Positions 18,534 to 28,770 of a stretch of DNA of 42,106 nucleotides are shown here, in pieces (position 1 is the first letter of the stretch; each line of letters starts with the position of its first letter). Source of the stretch: Beijerinckiaceae bacterium (GTDB lineage: Bacteria; Pseudomonadota; Alphaproteobacteria; Rhizobiales; Beijerinckiaceae). Both the position numbers and the translations under genes were made by a program. Where the stretch lies: positions 1 to 42,106 of the forward strand of contig VDMG01000290.1 in NCBI GenBank assembly GCA_006514895.1. The letters run 5' to 3'. A model generated the notes under the pieces. That model was given only the letters and a program-made list of their open reading frames with translations. It was not told the DNA's origin and ran no database searches.

Positions 18534-18710
18534 TGTGCCACCGTTGTTGCGAGTTCCGTTTCGTTGTAGCTTTTGCAATGATTTTCATCGCGCGCAAGAG
18601 GGAAATGGATCGAATCTGCCAAATTCTTGTGCAGAGCAGAATTTTACGCAAGTGGCAAGCGTCGCAGGCGTTCAAGCTTGATCCGAAATGAATTTGGAAT
18701 CGCCTCGCCA

Positions 18711-20078
18711 TCAAACGGGCGCCCGCAGCCCCGCCTTGGCGAGGGCGCCTTCTTGCCGTTCCTTCAAGGCGGCGGCCGAGAATTTGCCCATTGTCTCATG
18801 GAATAATTGATAGAAATTCAACCTTGCGTCGAGATGCAGAAAAGCGCCGCCGAGGCCGATCGCCGCGCGATCCATGAAAACGAACTCGCGCGGCACCAAC
18901 ACCGGACCCCTTTTCCTCAAGGCCTGGTGAACAACAAAGGCTTCCTTGCGGCCATATTGCGCTGGCGCGACGCCATCTGCGACGCTCCGTACCCGGTCGT
19001 CGAGGAGGGGCGCGTAGATGAACCGCGCCCAAATGTTCAGGGTTTCGGCGAGATCCTTGGTGAGACCGCGAAAGCCCCAGGTTTCATAGGCATGTACGGT
19101 GCGTTCGAAATCATTGTACAGCAATCCCTCATAGAGATCGACCACGCCGCCGACGAATTTGGGCGTGAAAATCCGGATGCAACCGTAATCGAGGAGGTTG
19201 ATGCCACGCGCTTCATGGCCTTCCTCCATCCCAAATACCGTATAATTGCCAAGGTGCGGATCTCCATGGATGACTCCGAAGCGGCTAAACGGAATCCACC
19301 ACGCCTTGAACATCGCACTGGCAATACGATTGCGCGCGGATTCGCCGGCTTGTTTGAAGGCGAGCAGTTTGCCGCCTTCCAGCCAATCCATAGTTAGCAG
19401 CCGCCCGGTTGACAAATCCGCTCGCACGCCAGGAACGCGAACCTCCTCGATATTCGCGAGAATATCGCGATAGAGCGCGGCATGTTTGGCTTCGCGGCAA
19501 TAATCGAGTTCCTCGCGGACCCGGTCACCAATTTCCTTGGTCATTTCGCTTGTATCGATGACCGGATTGAGGCGCCGGTGCAGCGCGAACACAATTTCGA
19601 GCTGGCTCAAATCGGCTTCGACGGCTGATTTCATATCTGGATATTGCAACTTGCAGGCAAGCGCGGCGCCGTCCTTGGCGGCCGCCCGGTGAACCTGGCC
19701 GAGCGAAGCCGCGGCGGCCGGATGAATGTCAAACGCGGCGAAGCGCGAACGCCAGTCAACACCAAGTTCCGCCTGCATCCGCCGCTTGACAAAGGCCGCG
19801 CCCATGGGCGGCGCCTCGCTTTGCAGCTTCTGCAATTCCTCGGCATATTCCGGCGGCAATAGGTCGGGGATGCTCGCCATCATCTGGGCGACCTTCATCA
19901 TCGGCCCCTTGAGGCCGCCAAGCGCTTGGGCCAAGACCGTTGCACGGTTGCCCCAGGCTCCGCCGCCACCGAGAAGACGGGCTCCGGCCATCCTGGCGGC
20001 GATCCCGCCGGCATTGGCGCCGACCCGGGCATAGCGCGCCGCGCGGGCAGAAAACCGGTTGCCTTCCTCGTCTTCCAT
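18711..20078 (-). CDS. ABC1/UbiB-family atypical kinase-like protein
   Basis: COQ8/UbiB-like ATP-binding protein, a family linked to ubiquinone biosynthesis and lipid homeostasis. Seen: KGPMMKVAQMMASIPD, the KxGQ-type region that replaces the glycine-rich loop, then AAAASLGQVHRA (the Ala-rich nucleotide loop), VIHGDPHLGNY (catalytic loop) and LLDYGCIRIF (metal-binding DYG in place of DFG). 455 aa from the ATG at 20078; a GTG three codons earlier is possible. No C-terminal membrane helices are evident, unlike E. coli UbiB, so it belongs to the soluble ADCK-like branch. Substrate unknown. Confidence 0.88.
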   Translation of the reverse strand: MEDEEGNRFSARAARYARVGANAGGIAARMAGARLLGGGGAWGNRATVLAQALGGLKGPMMKVAQMMASIPDLLPPEYAEELQKLQSEAPPMGAAFVKRRMQAELGVDWRSRFAAFDIHPAAAASLGQVHRAAAKDGAALACKLQYPDMKSAVEADLSQLEIVFALHRRLNPVIDTSEMTKEIGDRVREELDYCREAKHAALYRDILANIEEVRVPGVRADLSTGRLLTMDWLEGGKLLAFKQAGESARNRIASAMFKAWWIPFSRFGVIHGDPHLGNYTVFGMEEGHEARGINLLDYGCIRIFTPKFVGGVVDLYEGLLYNDFERTVHAYETWGFRGLTKDLAETLNIWARFIYAPLLDDRVRSVADGVAPAQYGRKEAFVVHQALRKRGPVLVPREFVFMDRAAIGLGGAFLHLDARLNFYQLFHETMGKFSAAALKERQEGALAKAGLRAPV

Positions 20079-20087
20079 GTAAAGCAC

Positions 20088-20498
20088 TCAATTTTCAGTT
20101 CTAGCGTTTGATTTAAGAGACGAAATAGACGGCGAGAATAATCAAGTTTCCATTTCTCACAACTCACGAAGCCGTGGCCATGAGGCTTGATTCCGAGTAT
20201 GGTAGAGCTTGGCTCATGGCGACGGCCGATTTTTATGTCGTCAGTGGCGTGTGGCGCCGCTCGAACATTAGCATTACGTAATTTATTCTGACGCCCTCGC
20301 CCCGAAGCTGCTGGCGCACTAACGTGTCCGCTTAGGGCGCCCCTGAAGAAGATTGCCGCGACCCTTTGCTTGGGGTTCGCCCGAGGCTGCGAAATATTTT
20401 GAACCTAGGCCGGCGCTCTTGCGCGTCTACCACGATAAACCTGAACGTTCAGCACCAGCTAGAAAATGACAAGAGTAATTCTCAGTCCGAGGATTTTT
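20088..20498. other. Intergenic region, no gene found
   Basis: About 400 bases between divergent genes. It contains an AT-rich patch around 20262-20290 (ATTACGTAATTTATT, with ATTACGTAAT palindromic). I see no coding sequence with recognisable similarity, no terminator and no repeat. It forms the left edge of the AT-richer gene that follows. Confidence 0.4.
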
Positions 20499-21551
20499 AT
20501 GATGAATTCTGTGGCACGTAACAGTTACGTTCACCTTGGTAGCGCTGGCGAACCGGAGCTGGAGCTGATCGATGTCTTCGTGCCTAAAATGTATAAATGG
20601 GGAAAGGATTTCTATATATCTGTCTTTAGGCATATCGAAGAAGATACGAATCTATCCGGTTTCACATTTTATCTTACCTCACATGTGCCGGAGAGTTTAC
20701 CTGAGTACGGAACAAAGATAATTCTCGTCATCGTCCTAGATGAGGACTTCGCATATCGTGACTATTTCAACAATATTCATTGCATAATTAGATGTTTAGG
20801 CACAAGACCAGTGTATCTGGATGGATTTCCATCGAACAAGCTACGTGCAATCGCTTTCTTTCACTTCCTCTACAAGCAATCGCAGCTTGCGAAGTTGCTC
20901 GCGCGCGAACTCCAAAAGTTCCATAGGTTGAAGCTGTCGGAAGCTCGGCGGAAAACTCTTCATGTTCCGGTGGGGCTCTATTCATATTTCGACCCAGTTC
21001 CGAAACCAATGACGGAACGTTCGATCGATTACGCATTTCTTGGGAGCGTTAGCTTCGGTGAACGTTTTAGAAAATGGATTCACCGGCTAATGACACCGCC
21101 AAAAATACTTGCGCGCCACCTGATGCTCGACGCCTTCCAAAAGGTGCCGCGCCGATTTAATGGGAAAATCTACACCACAGGCGACTTTTTTGAAAGCATC
21201 GATAACGAGCGCGATTATGAAATAACCATGGGCGATACCAAAATATCTATATGTCCCAGAGGCACGACGTACGAAACTTATAGGTTCTTCGAATCATGCA
21301 AAGCTGGGTGCGTGATCATTTGTGAGCCTTTGCCGAATGTTTGGTTCTATCAAAATCATCCTGGCTTTGTGATCAAGGACTGGTCCCGTTTGCCCGCGAC
21401 AATCGAAGCGTTGCTTGCCAACGAGAAGATGTTGGAGGCGAAATCCGCCGAAGCACTGAATTATTGGAAGAATGTTGTGTCTGAGCGTGCCGTCGCCTTT
21501 CGTATTTCGCAATTCGTGCAATCGGTTGGAACGTCTGCAGCACGGCCTTGA
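20499..21551 (+). CDS. Exostosin-like putative glycosyltransferase
   Basis: About 350 aa, soluble. The C-terminal third carries TKISICPRGTTYETYRFFES followed by CKAGCVIICEP, NHPGFVIKDW and an Ala/Leu-rich helix; this order (SxCPRG, E-x-R-x-x-E, AGC(I/V)P) resembles the nucleotide-sugar-binding half of exostosin/GT47-type transferases. No signal peptide or membrane helix. GAGGA (20489-20493) five bases before the ATG at 20499 supports that start; an in-frame ATG at 20466 has no ribosome site. Base use is clearly more AT-rich than the neighbours, suggesting recent acquisition. The sugar and acceptor are unknown and there is no neighbouring polysaccharide cluster. Confidence 0.6.
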   Translation: MMNSVARNSYVHLGSAGEPELELIDVFVPKMYKWGKDFYISVFRHIEEDTNLSGFTFYLTSHVPESLPEYGTKIILVIVLDEDFAYRDYFNNIHCIIRCLGTRPVYLDGFPSNKLRAIAFFHFLYKQSQLAKLLARELQKFHRLKLSEARRKTLHVPVGLYSYFDPVPKPMTERSIDYAFLGSVSFGERFRKWIHRLMTPPKILARHLMLDAFQKVPRRFNGKIYTTGDFFESIDNERDYEITMGDTKISICPRGTTYETYRFFESCKAGCVIICEPLPNVWFYQNHPGFVIKDWSRLPATIEALLANEKMLEAKSAEALNYWKNVVSERAVAFRISQFVQSVGTSAARP

Positions 21552-21761
21552 ACGCGCCGTCCTATTATTTCGATTGCGGGCGGCTCGCCGCTCCGGAAGG
21601 TGCGAATTCCAATGACGGCCCAGTGGTTACCATAAGATTTCTTTTAAAAAAATCTGGCGAGAAAACGCCATGAACGAGCCTGCGCGCCTTAGCTCCGGGC
21701 ACTATTGGTTCAGCAGTGCCGCGGGCTTGCCAAAAGAGGCCGGCCGGGCGACAAGCCCGCA

Positions 21762-23652
21762 ATGCTTCATGTCAATGACGTTACCTTGCGGTTCGGGCCG
21801 CGACTTCTTTTCGACAAGGCGACCGCCGCCCTTCCGGGGAATGCGCGGGTTGGCTTTGTCGGCCGCAACGGTGCCGGAAAGACAACGCTGTTCCGGATGA
21901 TTTGGGGCGAGCTTGCGCCGGAATCGGGTTCGATCTCATTGCCTCGCGCAACGCGTCTTGGCCGTGTCGAACAGGAGGCGCCGGGAGGGCCTCAAAGCCT
22001 GATCGATTTCGTTCTCACCGCCGATCTCGAACGGGCCCGCTTGCTGGCCGAACCGCTGCCGATCCGGCCCGCGTCGGCGAAATTCATACGCGCCTTATCG
22101 ATATTTTGGCGCATTCCGCGCCGTCGCGCGCCGCAACCATCCTGTCGGGTCTCGGCTTCGATGAAGCGGCGCAGCAACGGCCGCTCGATCAATTTTCCGG
22201 CGGCTGGCGGATGCGCGTCGCGCTCGCCGCCGTTCTGTTTTCGCAGCCGGATCTTTTGCTTCTCGACGAACCGACCAATCTCGATCTCGAAGGCACGCTT
22301 TGGCTTGTCGATTATCTTCGGCTCTATCGGGCGACGATCCTCGTCATAAGCCACGACCGCGATTTACTGGATGCTGTTTGCGATCATATCCTTCACCTCG
22401 ACCAAGCCAAGCTCGCCCTTTGGCGGGGCAATTATTCGAGTTTTGAGCAGCAGCGCCGCGAACAGCAGGCGATCCAGCTCAAACAAAAAAAGAAACAAGA
22501 CGACCAGCGGAGGCACCTGCAGTCTTTCGTCGATCGCTTCCGCGCCAAGGCGACAAAAGCGGCGCAAGCGCAGTCGCGCCTGAAGATGCTCACCAAGATT
22601 GAACCCGTGACAGCCATCGTCGACGGGCAAGTTCTGCCTTTCCATCTCCCTTCGCCGCAAAAGCCCCTGAGGCCGCCGCTTGTCGCGATGGACGATGCAA
22701 GCACAGGCTACGGCGAGGTTCCGGTTTTGCGGCAGCTCTCGCTCAACATTTCGGACGATGACCGGATCGGCCTTCTTGGCGCCAACGGGAATGGCAAATC
22801 GACCTTCGCGAAGCTTGTCTCCGGGAGGCTGAAAGCTACAGCCGGCAGTGTCCGGCGTTCGTCGAAATTGGAGGTCGGATACTTTGCCCAGCATCAAATC
22901 GACGATCTCGACCCGTTGGCGACCCCTTATCAATGCGTCGCCTCGCTCATGCGCGAGGGAATCGAAGCGAAGATTCGAACCAAATGCGCGCAGCTCGGCT
23001 TTCCGAATGTGAAGGCCGATACACAAGCCGCACAATTGTCGGGAGGTGAAAAAACCCGCCTTCTGTTGGGGCTGGCAAGTTTCAATGGACCCCACTTGTT
23101 AATTCTCGACGAACCGACCAATCATCTCGACATTGACAGCCGCGCCGCCTTGATCGAGGCGATCAACGGCTATAACGGCGCGGTCATTCTGGTGTCGCAT
23201 GACAAATACCTGCTTACGCTTGCGCGGACCGCCTCTGGCTCGTGGAAGCTCATACGGTCAAACCATTTGATGGCGACATCGACGATTATAACAAATATGT
23301 CCTCGAGCGTTCTGGCGGCGGCGACGGCAGACGAATAAAGAAGGACCGCGGCGAGCCCCGGCAAGCAATGCCGGTCCGCCAAGACGCGGTGCGCGCTGCA
23401 AAAAACGCGGCCCAAATAACCAAACGCATATCGGCGATCGAGGCAAGATTGCGCAAATTTCACGATCTGATTTCACGCATCGACAAGACGCTCGCGGATC
23501 CCGCCGCCTTCAGCAAGGATCCCGCCAAGGCGGCGCTCCTGTCCGCCCAGCGCGGCGAACTTGAGCGATTGCTCGTAGTGGCCGAAGAAGAAAGGCTGAG
23601 TCTCGCTGGCGCTCTCGACGCGGCCCAAGAAACAGCCGCGCGCATCGAATAG
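21762..23652 (+). pseudogene. ABC-F family ATPase, disrupted by two frameshifts
   Basis: Protein of the Uup/YheS-type ABC-F family (two ABC domains, no membrane part; ribosome-associated). Three frames must be joined. Frame 1 (from ATG 21762): MLHVNDVTLRFGPRLLFDK and Walker A GRNGAGKTT. Frame 2 (about 22052-23230): signature QFSGGWRMR, Walker B LLLLDEPTNLD, the linker helix rich in Lys/Gln, second Walker A GANGNGKST, LSGGEKTRLLLG and LILDEPTNHLD. Frame 3 (about 23224-23652): DRLWLVEAHTVKPFDGDIDDY and a C-terminal coiled coil. The breaks are near 22052 (one base lost or two gained) and near 23224-23234. Real decay or sequencing error cannot be separated here, but two more disrupted genes lie close by. 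Confidence 0.85.
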
Positions 23653-23669
23653 AATCTTCTTTGCGAAAT

Positions 23670-24278
23670 CTAGTGACGCATAAATTCGAGGAGTTTCAAG
23701 AGCCCCAATGCGAAAAGAACCAACAACGACAACAAAATCAGAAACGCGAAAATCCTGGTTTTTAGCGGAAATGTCACCAGGTGGGAGCGAGCGGTTTCAG
23801 CTCCGGTCGCTGGCGCCGGCCAGGAAAGCCCGCCTAGCCAGAAACAAACCGCCGCGGCCAATGTGTCAGTATGGCTGATCGATAACAGACAGCCGGGATG
23901 GGCCGGTCTGCCCTCACCATCGAAGCTTATTTCCACGCTTCGATGGCCATCCGGTGGATTGTTGACAGCACCCGATTTGATGATAGCTCGCTTGGCCGCG
24001 AGGAGCCCTTGAAAGGCTGCCTTTGTCTTGGGTTGTTTGGCGCAGTAGGCGATCTCCGATGGCGTAAAATTGGCAACATAGAATTCGTGCTGCGTATAAT
24101 CCTCGGCGTCCGGCAAAGCTGCTATATTTTCAATTTCAAGGCCTAATCCCTTCGACCCAGGAAAACCGGCGTCCCCGCCCCCGGCCAGACTACCACCGGG
24201 TGCGACCGGAGTAATATGCACAAGTGCGCTCTTGCCCTCCAAGAGACTGTTGATCGTGAAGCGGGCCTGATTTGTCAT
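23670..24278 (-). CDS. AcpS-like (4'-phosphopantetheinyl transferase fold) protein with C-terminal membrane helix
   Basis: 202 aa. The middle resembles holo-ACP synthase: GLGLEIENI (46-52) at the GxDxxxI position, NFTPSEIAYCAKQ, FQGLLAAKRAIIKSG at the RFAAKEAxxKA position, and LLSISHTDTLAAAV at the late SxSH motif. Two catalytic metal ligands are replaced: Asp8-equivalent is Glu48, and the Glu of the KEA motif is Arg97. About 167-196 is one hydrophobic helix (RIFAFLILLSLLVLFALGLL), foreign to AcpS. The first 43 residues are Gly/Pro-rich. Activity is doubtful; it may be a membrane-tethered binding protein. The start could also be at 24374, adding 32 residues. Between a broken ABC-F gene and a broken TonB receptor. 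Confidence 0.6.
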   Translation of the reverse strand: MTNQARFTINSLLEGKSALVHITPVAPGGSLAGGGDAGFPGSKGLGLEIENIAALPDAEDYTQHEFYVANFTPSEIAYCAKQPKTKAAFQGLLAAKRAIIKSGAVNNPPDGHRSVEISFDGEGRPAHPGCLLSISHTDTLAAAVCFWLGGLSWPAPATGAETARSHLVTFPLKTRIFAFLILLSLLVLFALGLLKLLEFMRH

Positions 24279-24434
24279 GGAAATCCCAACTTGCTTGTTC
24301 GCGGAGTTGCCCTTCTGGCGACCTCCAAGAACTAGCGTATGAGACTTGCGAAGGAAAGGCCCACGCTGGGACATCGCCGTACCTCCGGTGGCGATGAACC
24401 TTGTAAGGAAAACCCTTGTCCCTGCGATATTCCT

Positions 24435-26842
24435 TTAGAAAGTCACCTTAACGCCGCCGTAAAAGGCGATGGGCTGGGCGGGAGTGATCGTGCGCGGGTC
24501 GCTGACGAAATTCACCGGGTTGCCGGCAAATTGCGCATCCGTCGTCTGGTCAAAAAACGTGCCATAGGTCGCGTAGTGATTATTGAAGAGATTGTTGATG
24601 AGGCCAAATATCTGCACATTGTTGGTGATCTGATAAGAGGCGTGGAGATTGGCCACCCAATACATAGGCAATTGCGGGTTTTGGTTTGAATCGTCGCCAA
24701 CATAATATTGGCTGCCGACGATCAGCACGTCGAACCCGGCCTTGAACTCCGGCGTGAACGCATAGTCGCCACCGACCTTTAATTGTTGGCGGGGAATTCC
24801 AGGAATGTGATCGCCGGGATGCACGAAAATATTGCCATTCGCATCGGCATAGGGATTGAACGGGGAACTCAGCGTTCCGGAGAATTGATAGGTCGCGTCG
24901 ACATAGGCATAGTTGATATAGGCGCTGAACGCACCGATTGACAAACTAGCGTGCGCTTCGACGCCTTGGCGCAAGGTCTCGGGCACATTGGTGAAATAGC
25001 CAGTCCCCAGCACGAGGCTCGCGAGCTGGATGATATCATTGGTGCTACTGGTCCTGTAGAGGCCTGCTTTCCAGTCGATCGTTCCGCCAGCCGGAATCGC
25101 GAGATTGCCGCGCACACCGGTCTCGATTGTATGGGAGGCGACTTGTTGCAGCGGTGGATCGGAAATGAGAGTGCTGGCGAGAATGCAAGGCCGCGTGGGG
25201 CTGGAACAATTGAGTTCGAGCGGCGTTGGCGCGCGGTTCGCCTCCGAATAACCGCCGTAGGCGGTGAGATTGGGCAATATCTTATACGTTAGGCCGACCA
25301 CGGGATTGAGCCGCGTGAGGGTATCGCTGGAATTAAGTTGGGGTGCGGTTCCGCTCGCATCCTGTGTTGTGATTTCGGCGACATTGAGCCGCCCGCCGGC
25401 GGTAAAATCAAGGCCAGGCGCGACGCTGAACGTATCGAGCGCGAACAGTCCGTAGTAGGTCGTTGTCCCGGTGATATAGGTGGATATGATATCGGTTGGG
25501 GACTGATCTGGATGATCTCGACGCCGCCGGGGATCCCGCCATCGTCAATGACGAAGTTCGGTTGCATCACACCAAGCGTGGCGTTCGCGCTATAGCTCAG
25601 CCAGCTGCGATCGACGCTGCCCCCGAAGTTGAGATAATTGTCATGGTCGAGGATTTTGCCGGTATCGGTCACCTGCAATAAAGTGCCCACGGTATTCGCG
25701 TGCACCCAGGTGCGATCGATCACCCCATAAGGAAAATTGACCGGTCCTGTCGAAGCGACGGCTTGGCCTTGTTGATTGACGATGAAAGATCCATTGTCCG
25801 TGTCGCAAAGTTTGCCGACCGGCCCAGCAGGAAGACCATATTGCGGCAACAGGCTGCAGTCCTGGATGGAGGCGTCGTTGGCATCGACATGCCTCTGCTC
25901 GAAACTGCGAAGATAGAAATTGCTCTGGACCGTCCAGTCCGGATTGATGTCGAATTTGCCGGTGAACGCAAGCGAGCCCACCTGGTTTAGCGAAGTTTGC
26001 GGGGAGGTGAAGACGGAACGGTAATCCTGGTCGATCAAGAGGATCGGAGTCGCCCCGATGACGCCGACATTACTGCTGGCGCCCGAGGCGATGAGGTGAA
26101 GTTCGTTGCCAGGCGTGCGGTAGCCGAGATTGCCATAGAGACGGAAAATCGAAGAAGGCGAAAAAAAGCGCCAGCCGCCGTCGTGCGTCGCATCGGCGGT
26201 GACGTAGAGGCTGTAATCGTCAATTTGCTTGCCATATTCGAACAGGCCGCTGACGCGGCCGTAAGAACCGCCCATGACTTGGGTGGTAAGCCCCTGCCAG
26301 AGGTACCCATTCTTCATCTGCAGGCTGACCGCGCCGCCGAGTGCGTTGAGTCCAAAAACCGGATTGTTGGTAAATATGTCGGCGCGGTAGATCGCTTGGG
26401 GAGAAATCAGATCCCAATTAACGGTGTCGCCAAAAGCCTCGTTGACGCGAATGCCGTTCTGATACACGGCAAGCCCCTGCGGTGTTCCTTGGATCGGCGA
26501 GGCGACGAAGCCGCGATAGCGCAAATCTTGCGCGAAATCATTGCCGTTGACGTCGATCGCTACGGCGCCCGGGATTTGTTGCTGCAACGTGTCCGTCACG
26601 TTTTGCGAATTGGTGCGGGCGAAGTCCTCCGCCGGCACGGTTTGCACCATTGCCGGAGTTTTGTCGGCGTCCTCGCCTCCGCCTGGGAGCGGCGAGGTCG
26701 CCACCACGTTCACCTCCGGCAGCTCAATCGCCGCAGCAGGCGCAGCAGGCGCGGCGTTCTGCGCGAAACTTTGTGCCATTCCCGATGACCAAAGCATCGC
26801 TTCAAGCCCCAAAATTCTGCAGACACCGGCCACCCGCCGCAT
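24435..26842 (-). pseudogene. TonB-dependent outer-membrane receptor with one frameshift
   Basis: Outer-membrane receptor of about 800 aa when rejoined: signal peptide (MRRVAGVCRILGLEAMLW..., probable cleavage after AQSFA), Pro-rich linker, plug domain with TLQQQIPGAVAIDVNGN and GLAVYQNGIRVNEAFGDTVN, then a beta-barrel ending in VKVTF with terminal Phe. The frame breaks at a C run near 25487-25490: after ...EIIQISP the barrel continues in another frame as TDIISTYITGTTTYYGLFAL; one extra C (or two fewer) would restore it. CAGGAGAA just before ATG 26842 supports that start. Substrate unknown; I find nothing tying it to cobalamin although B12 genes are near. Divergent from the histidine kinase pseudogene. 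Confidence 0.82.
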
Positions 26843-27109
26843 GATTTTCTCCTGAATCCCCATTTCCTGGCGTGCCCAACAATGCCGAAGACTAAATTTA
26901 TAATATTCGAGAGGCAATAGAATTTCTGGAGACGCCAGCAAAACAGTTCGCAACTGTTGCATGGATGCACTTTACACATTTGGGGTGAAACAGGCATAGT
27001 TCATCGTATACAATGAAAACATTCTTTAAACTAACGTATTATTAGGAGGTTTTGTAGTTTTTTCTTTGCCCAGAAGTCATGCCTTGACTTCCTGGAATCT
27101 TCGAGAGTA

Positions 27110-27137
27110 ATTCCCGTCTATTTCGGGAATATTTCCC
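27110..27137. promoter_or_regulatory. Alternating TTCCCG/CGGGAA half-sites between receptor and kinase genes
   Basis: ATTCCCG (27110-27116), seven bases, CGGGAAT (27124-27130), then TTTCCC (27132-27137) give two overlapping inverted repeats in the 569-base divergent intergenic region; a further CGGGAAT is at 27309-27315, about 100 bases before the kinase start. This is a plausible operator array for a dimeric regulator such as the adjacent NarL-type protein (inference). The remainder of 26843-27411 is AT-rich near 27010-27060 and shows no gene. Confidence 0.4.
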
Positions 27138-27411
27138 AAGCGACGGGCCCGAGTGAGCCGGCTCGGCACATCCCATCACTAAATGCCGTGGTGAATCTTT
27201 TGATGCGGCGCAGCCAGCCGTCTTAAATTGTCCCAGCAAAAGACCGTAAGCTGAGCGTCCGGGTCCTTCCCCTTCGCGCATTCACTGGGCAGAATATCTC
27301 CAAATTTTCGGGAATTTATTCCATTTCTTCGAGCGGCCATTGCCGCCGTTCTTATGGCATGCTCCCATTTTGTTTCGCACCGGTGATGACACTAGGCAAC
27401 CTTGCCGAGCA

Positions 27412-28770
27412 ATGTCTCTTCGATATCGTCTCATCTGCCTGATTGCGATCGTTTTGATCGCGAGCCTCGCCGTCGAAGGCACGATCGTGTCTTTCAACGC
27501 CTCGCGGTCAGTGCAGACCGAAATGAATTCGGCGCTGCAAGTCGCCCAGCAGATCGCCAAAAACGCGCTGGCACAGCTTCCGGAATCAGCTGACCGGCAG
27601 CGCATCTCGAAGCGCTTGAAACCGGCATCTTCGCGTGTCCCTGACCGGCGGCAGGGCAGCGACCGTGGAACCACCCCTCGAAGAGTCGCATTTTGGGATG
27701 GTGCCACCCTGGTTCGTCCGGTTTCGGCATCGCGCCTGTTACCGCCCGAGTGCCAATCGTGGTTGGGGGCCACGATTACGGTAGCATTGTTATCGAAACC
27801 GATCCTATCAACGAGATCCTCGAAGTCTGGAACGATCTCGGCGATGGCCTCATCGTGCTCACTCTGTTCTTCGGCCTCAACATTCTGCTTATCTATTTCT
27901 TCATCGGCCGAGCCTTGCGGCCTTTGGATCACCTTGCCCTCGCGCTGCAACAGATCGGCCATGGGGATTACAAATTGCGGATCGGCGGCAACTCGGTACC
28001 GGAATTGTCGCGCCTTCAGAGCAGTTTCAACCGGATGGCCTCAGAGCTCGCGGAGCTGGACGAGGAGAAGCGCCTCTTGAACGAGCAGCTGTTGACCTTG
28101 CAAGAGGAGGAACGCAGCGAGATCGCGCGGGATCTGCACGATGAGATCAGCCCTTTCCTTTTCGCCGTCAGCGCCGATCTCGCCACCATCGCGAGGCTTG
28201 CCAAGCAGGGGCGCAGTGCCGAGATCGCCAGAGAGATCCGGTCAACCTTGGACGCCGTCTCCCACATGCAGCGGCAGATTAAGACAATGCTCGGCCGGCT
28301 GCGCCCTGGTGCCCTAGCCGATTTCGGCTTGGCCGCCGCCATCACGAGCTTGGTCGAATTCTGGCACCGGCGGTATCCGGAAACCTGCTTTAAAGTCAAC
28401 CTCCCTCCGGCGGAGGCAAGCTTCGGCGCCTTGATCGACATCACGATCTATCGCATTGTCCAGGAAAGCTTAAGTAATGCAGTGCGTCATGGCAAACCGG
28501 CGGAGATTTCGGTATCGGTGACAGCGGTACCAGCCGATGATCTGGGTCATGGCCGCGTCGTCATCGAGGTCAGGAACGATGGTCATGGAACGGACAAAAC
28601 GGCAGGTTTCCGGCTTCGGGCTGACCGGAATGCAGGAGCGGGTCCACGCGCTTGGCGGGCAACTTGTTCTCATCCGCGAACCAGGGCTTGGTCTCTCGGT
28701 CACGGCAACCCTTCCCTTGCCGGCGGCAAGCTACCTTGGTCTCATCTCTTCCTTTGCAGGCGATGCATGA
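27412..28770 (+). pseudogene. NarX/UhpB-type sensor histidine kinase, several frameshifts
   Basis: Joined frames give a membrane sensor: first helix LICLIAIVLIASLAVEGTIV, a periplasmic loop, second helix LIVLTLFFGLNILLIYFFIG with a HAMP-like segment, HisKA_3 dimerisation domain with phospho-acceptor His in ARDLHDEISPF, and HATPase with QESLSNAVRHGK (N box) and GFGLTGMQERVHALGG. The frame changes between about 27595 and 27632 (possibly twice), again near 27720 and again near 28605. The reading frame of the last part stops in an ATGA overlap with the response regulator start (28767-28770), showing an original coupled pair. Almost certainly inactive if the sequence is right. Confidence 0.82.

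Noticed and set aside
24435-26842. TonB receptor as a BtuB-type cobalamin receptor
   Set aside because: No riboswitch upstream of it, about 800 aa instead of about 600, opposite strand to the cob genes and no specific BtuB motif. Proximity alone is insufficient.
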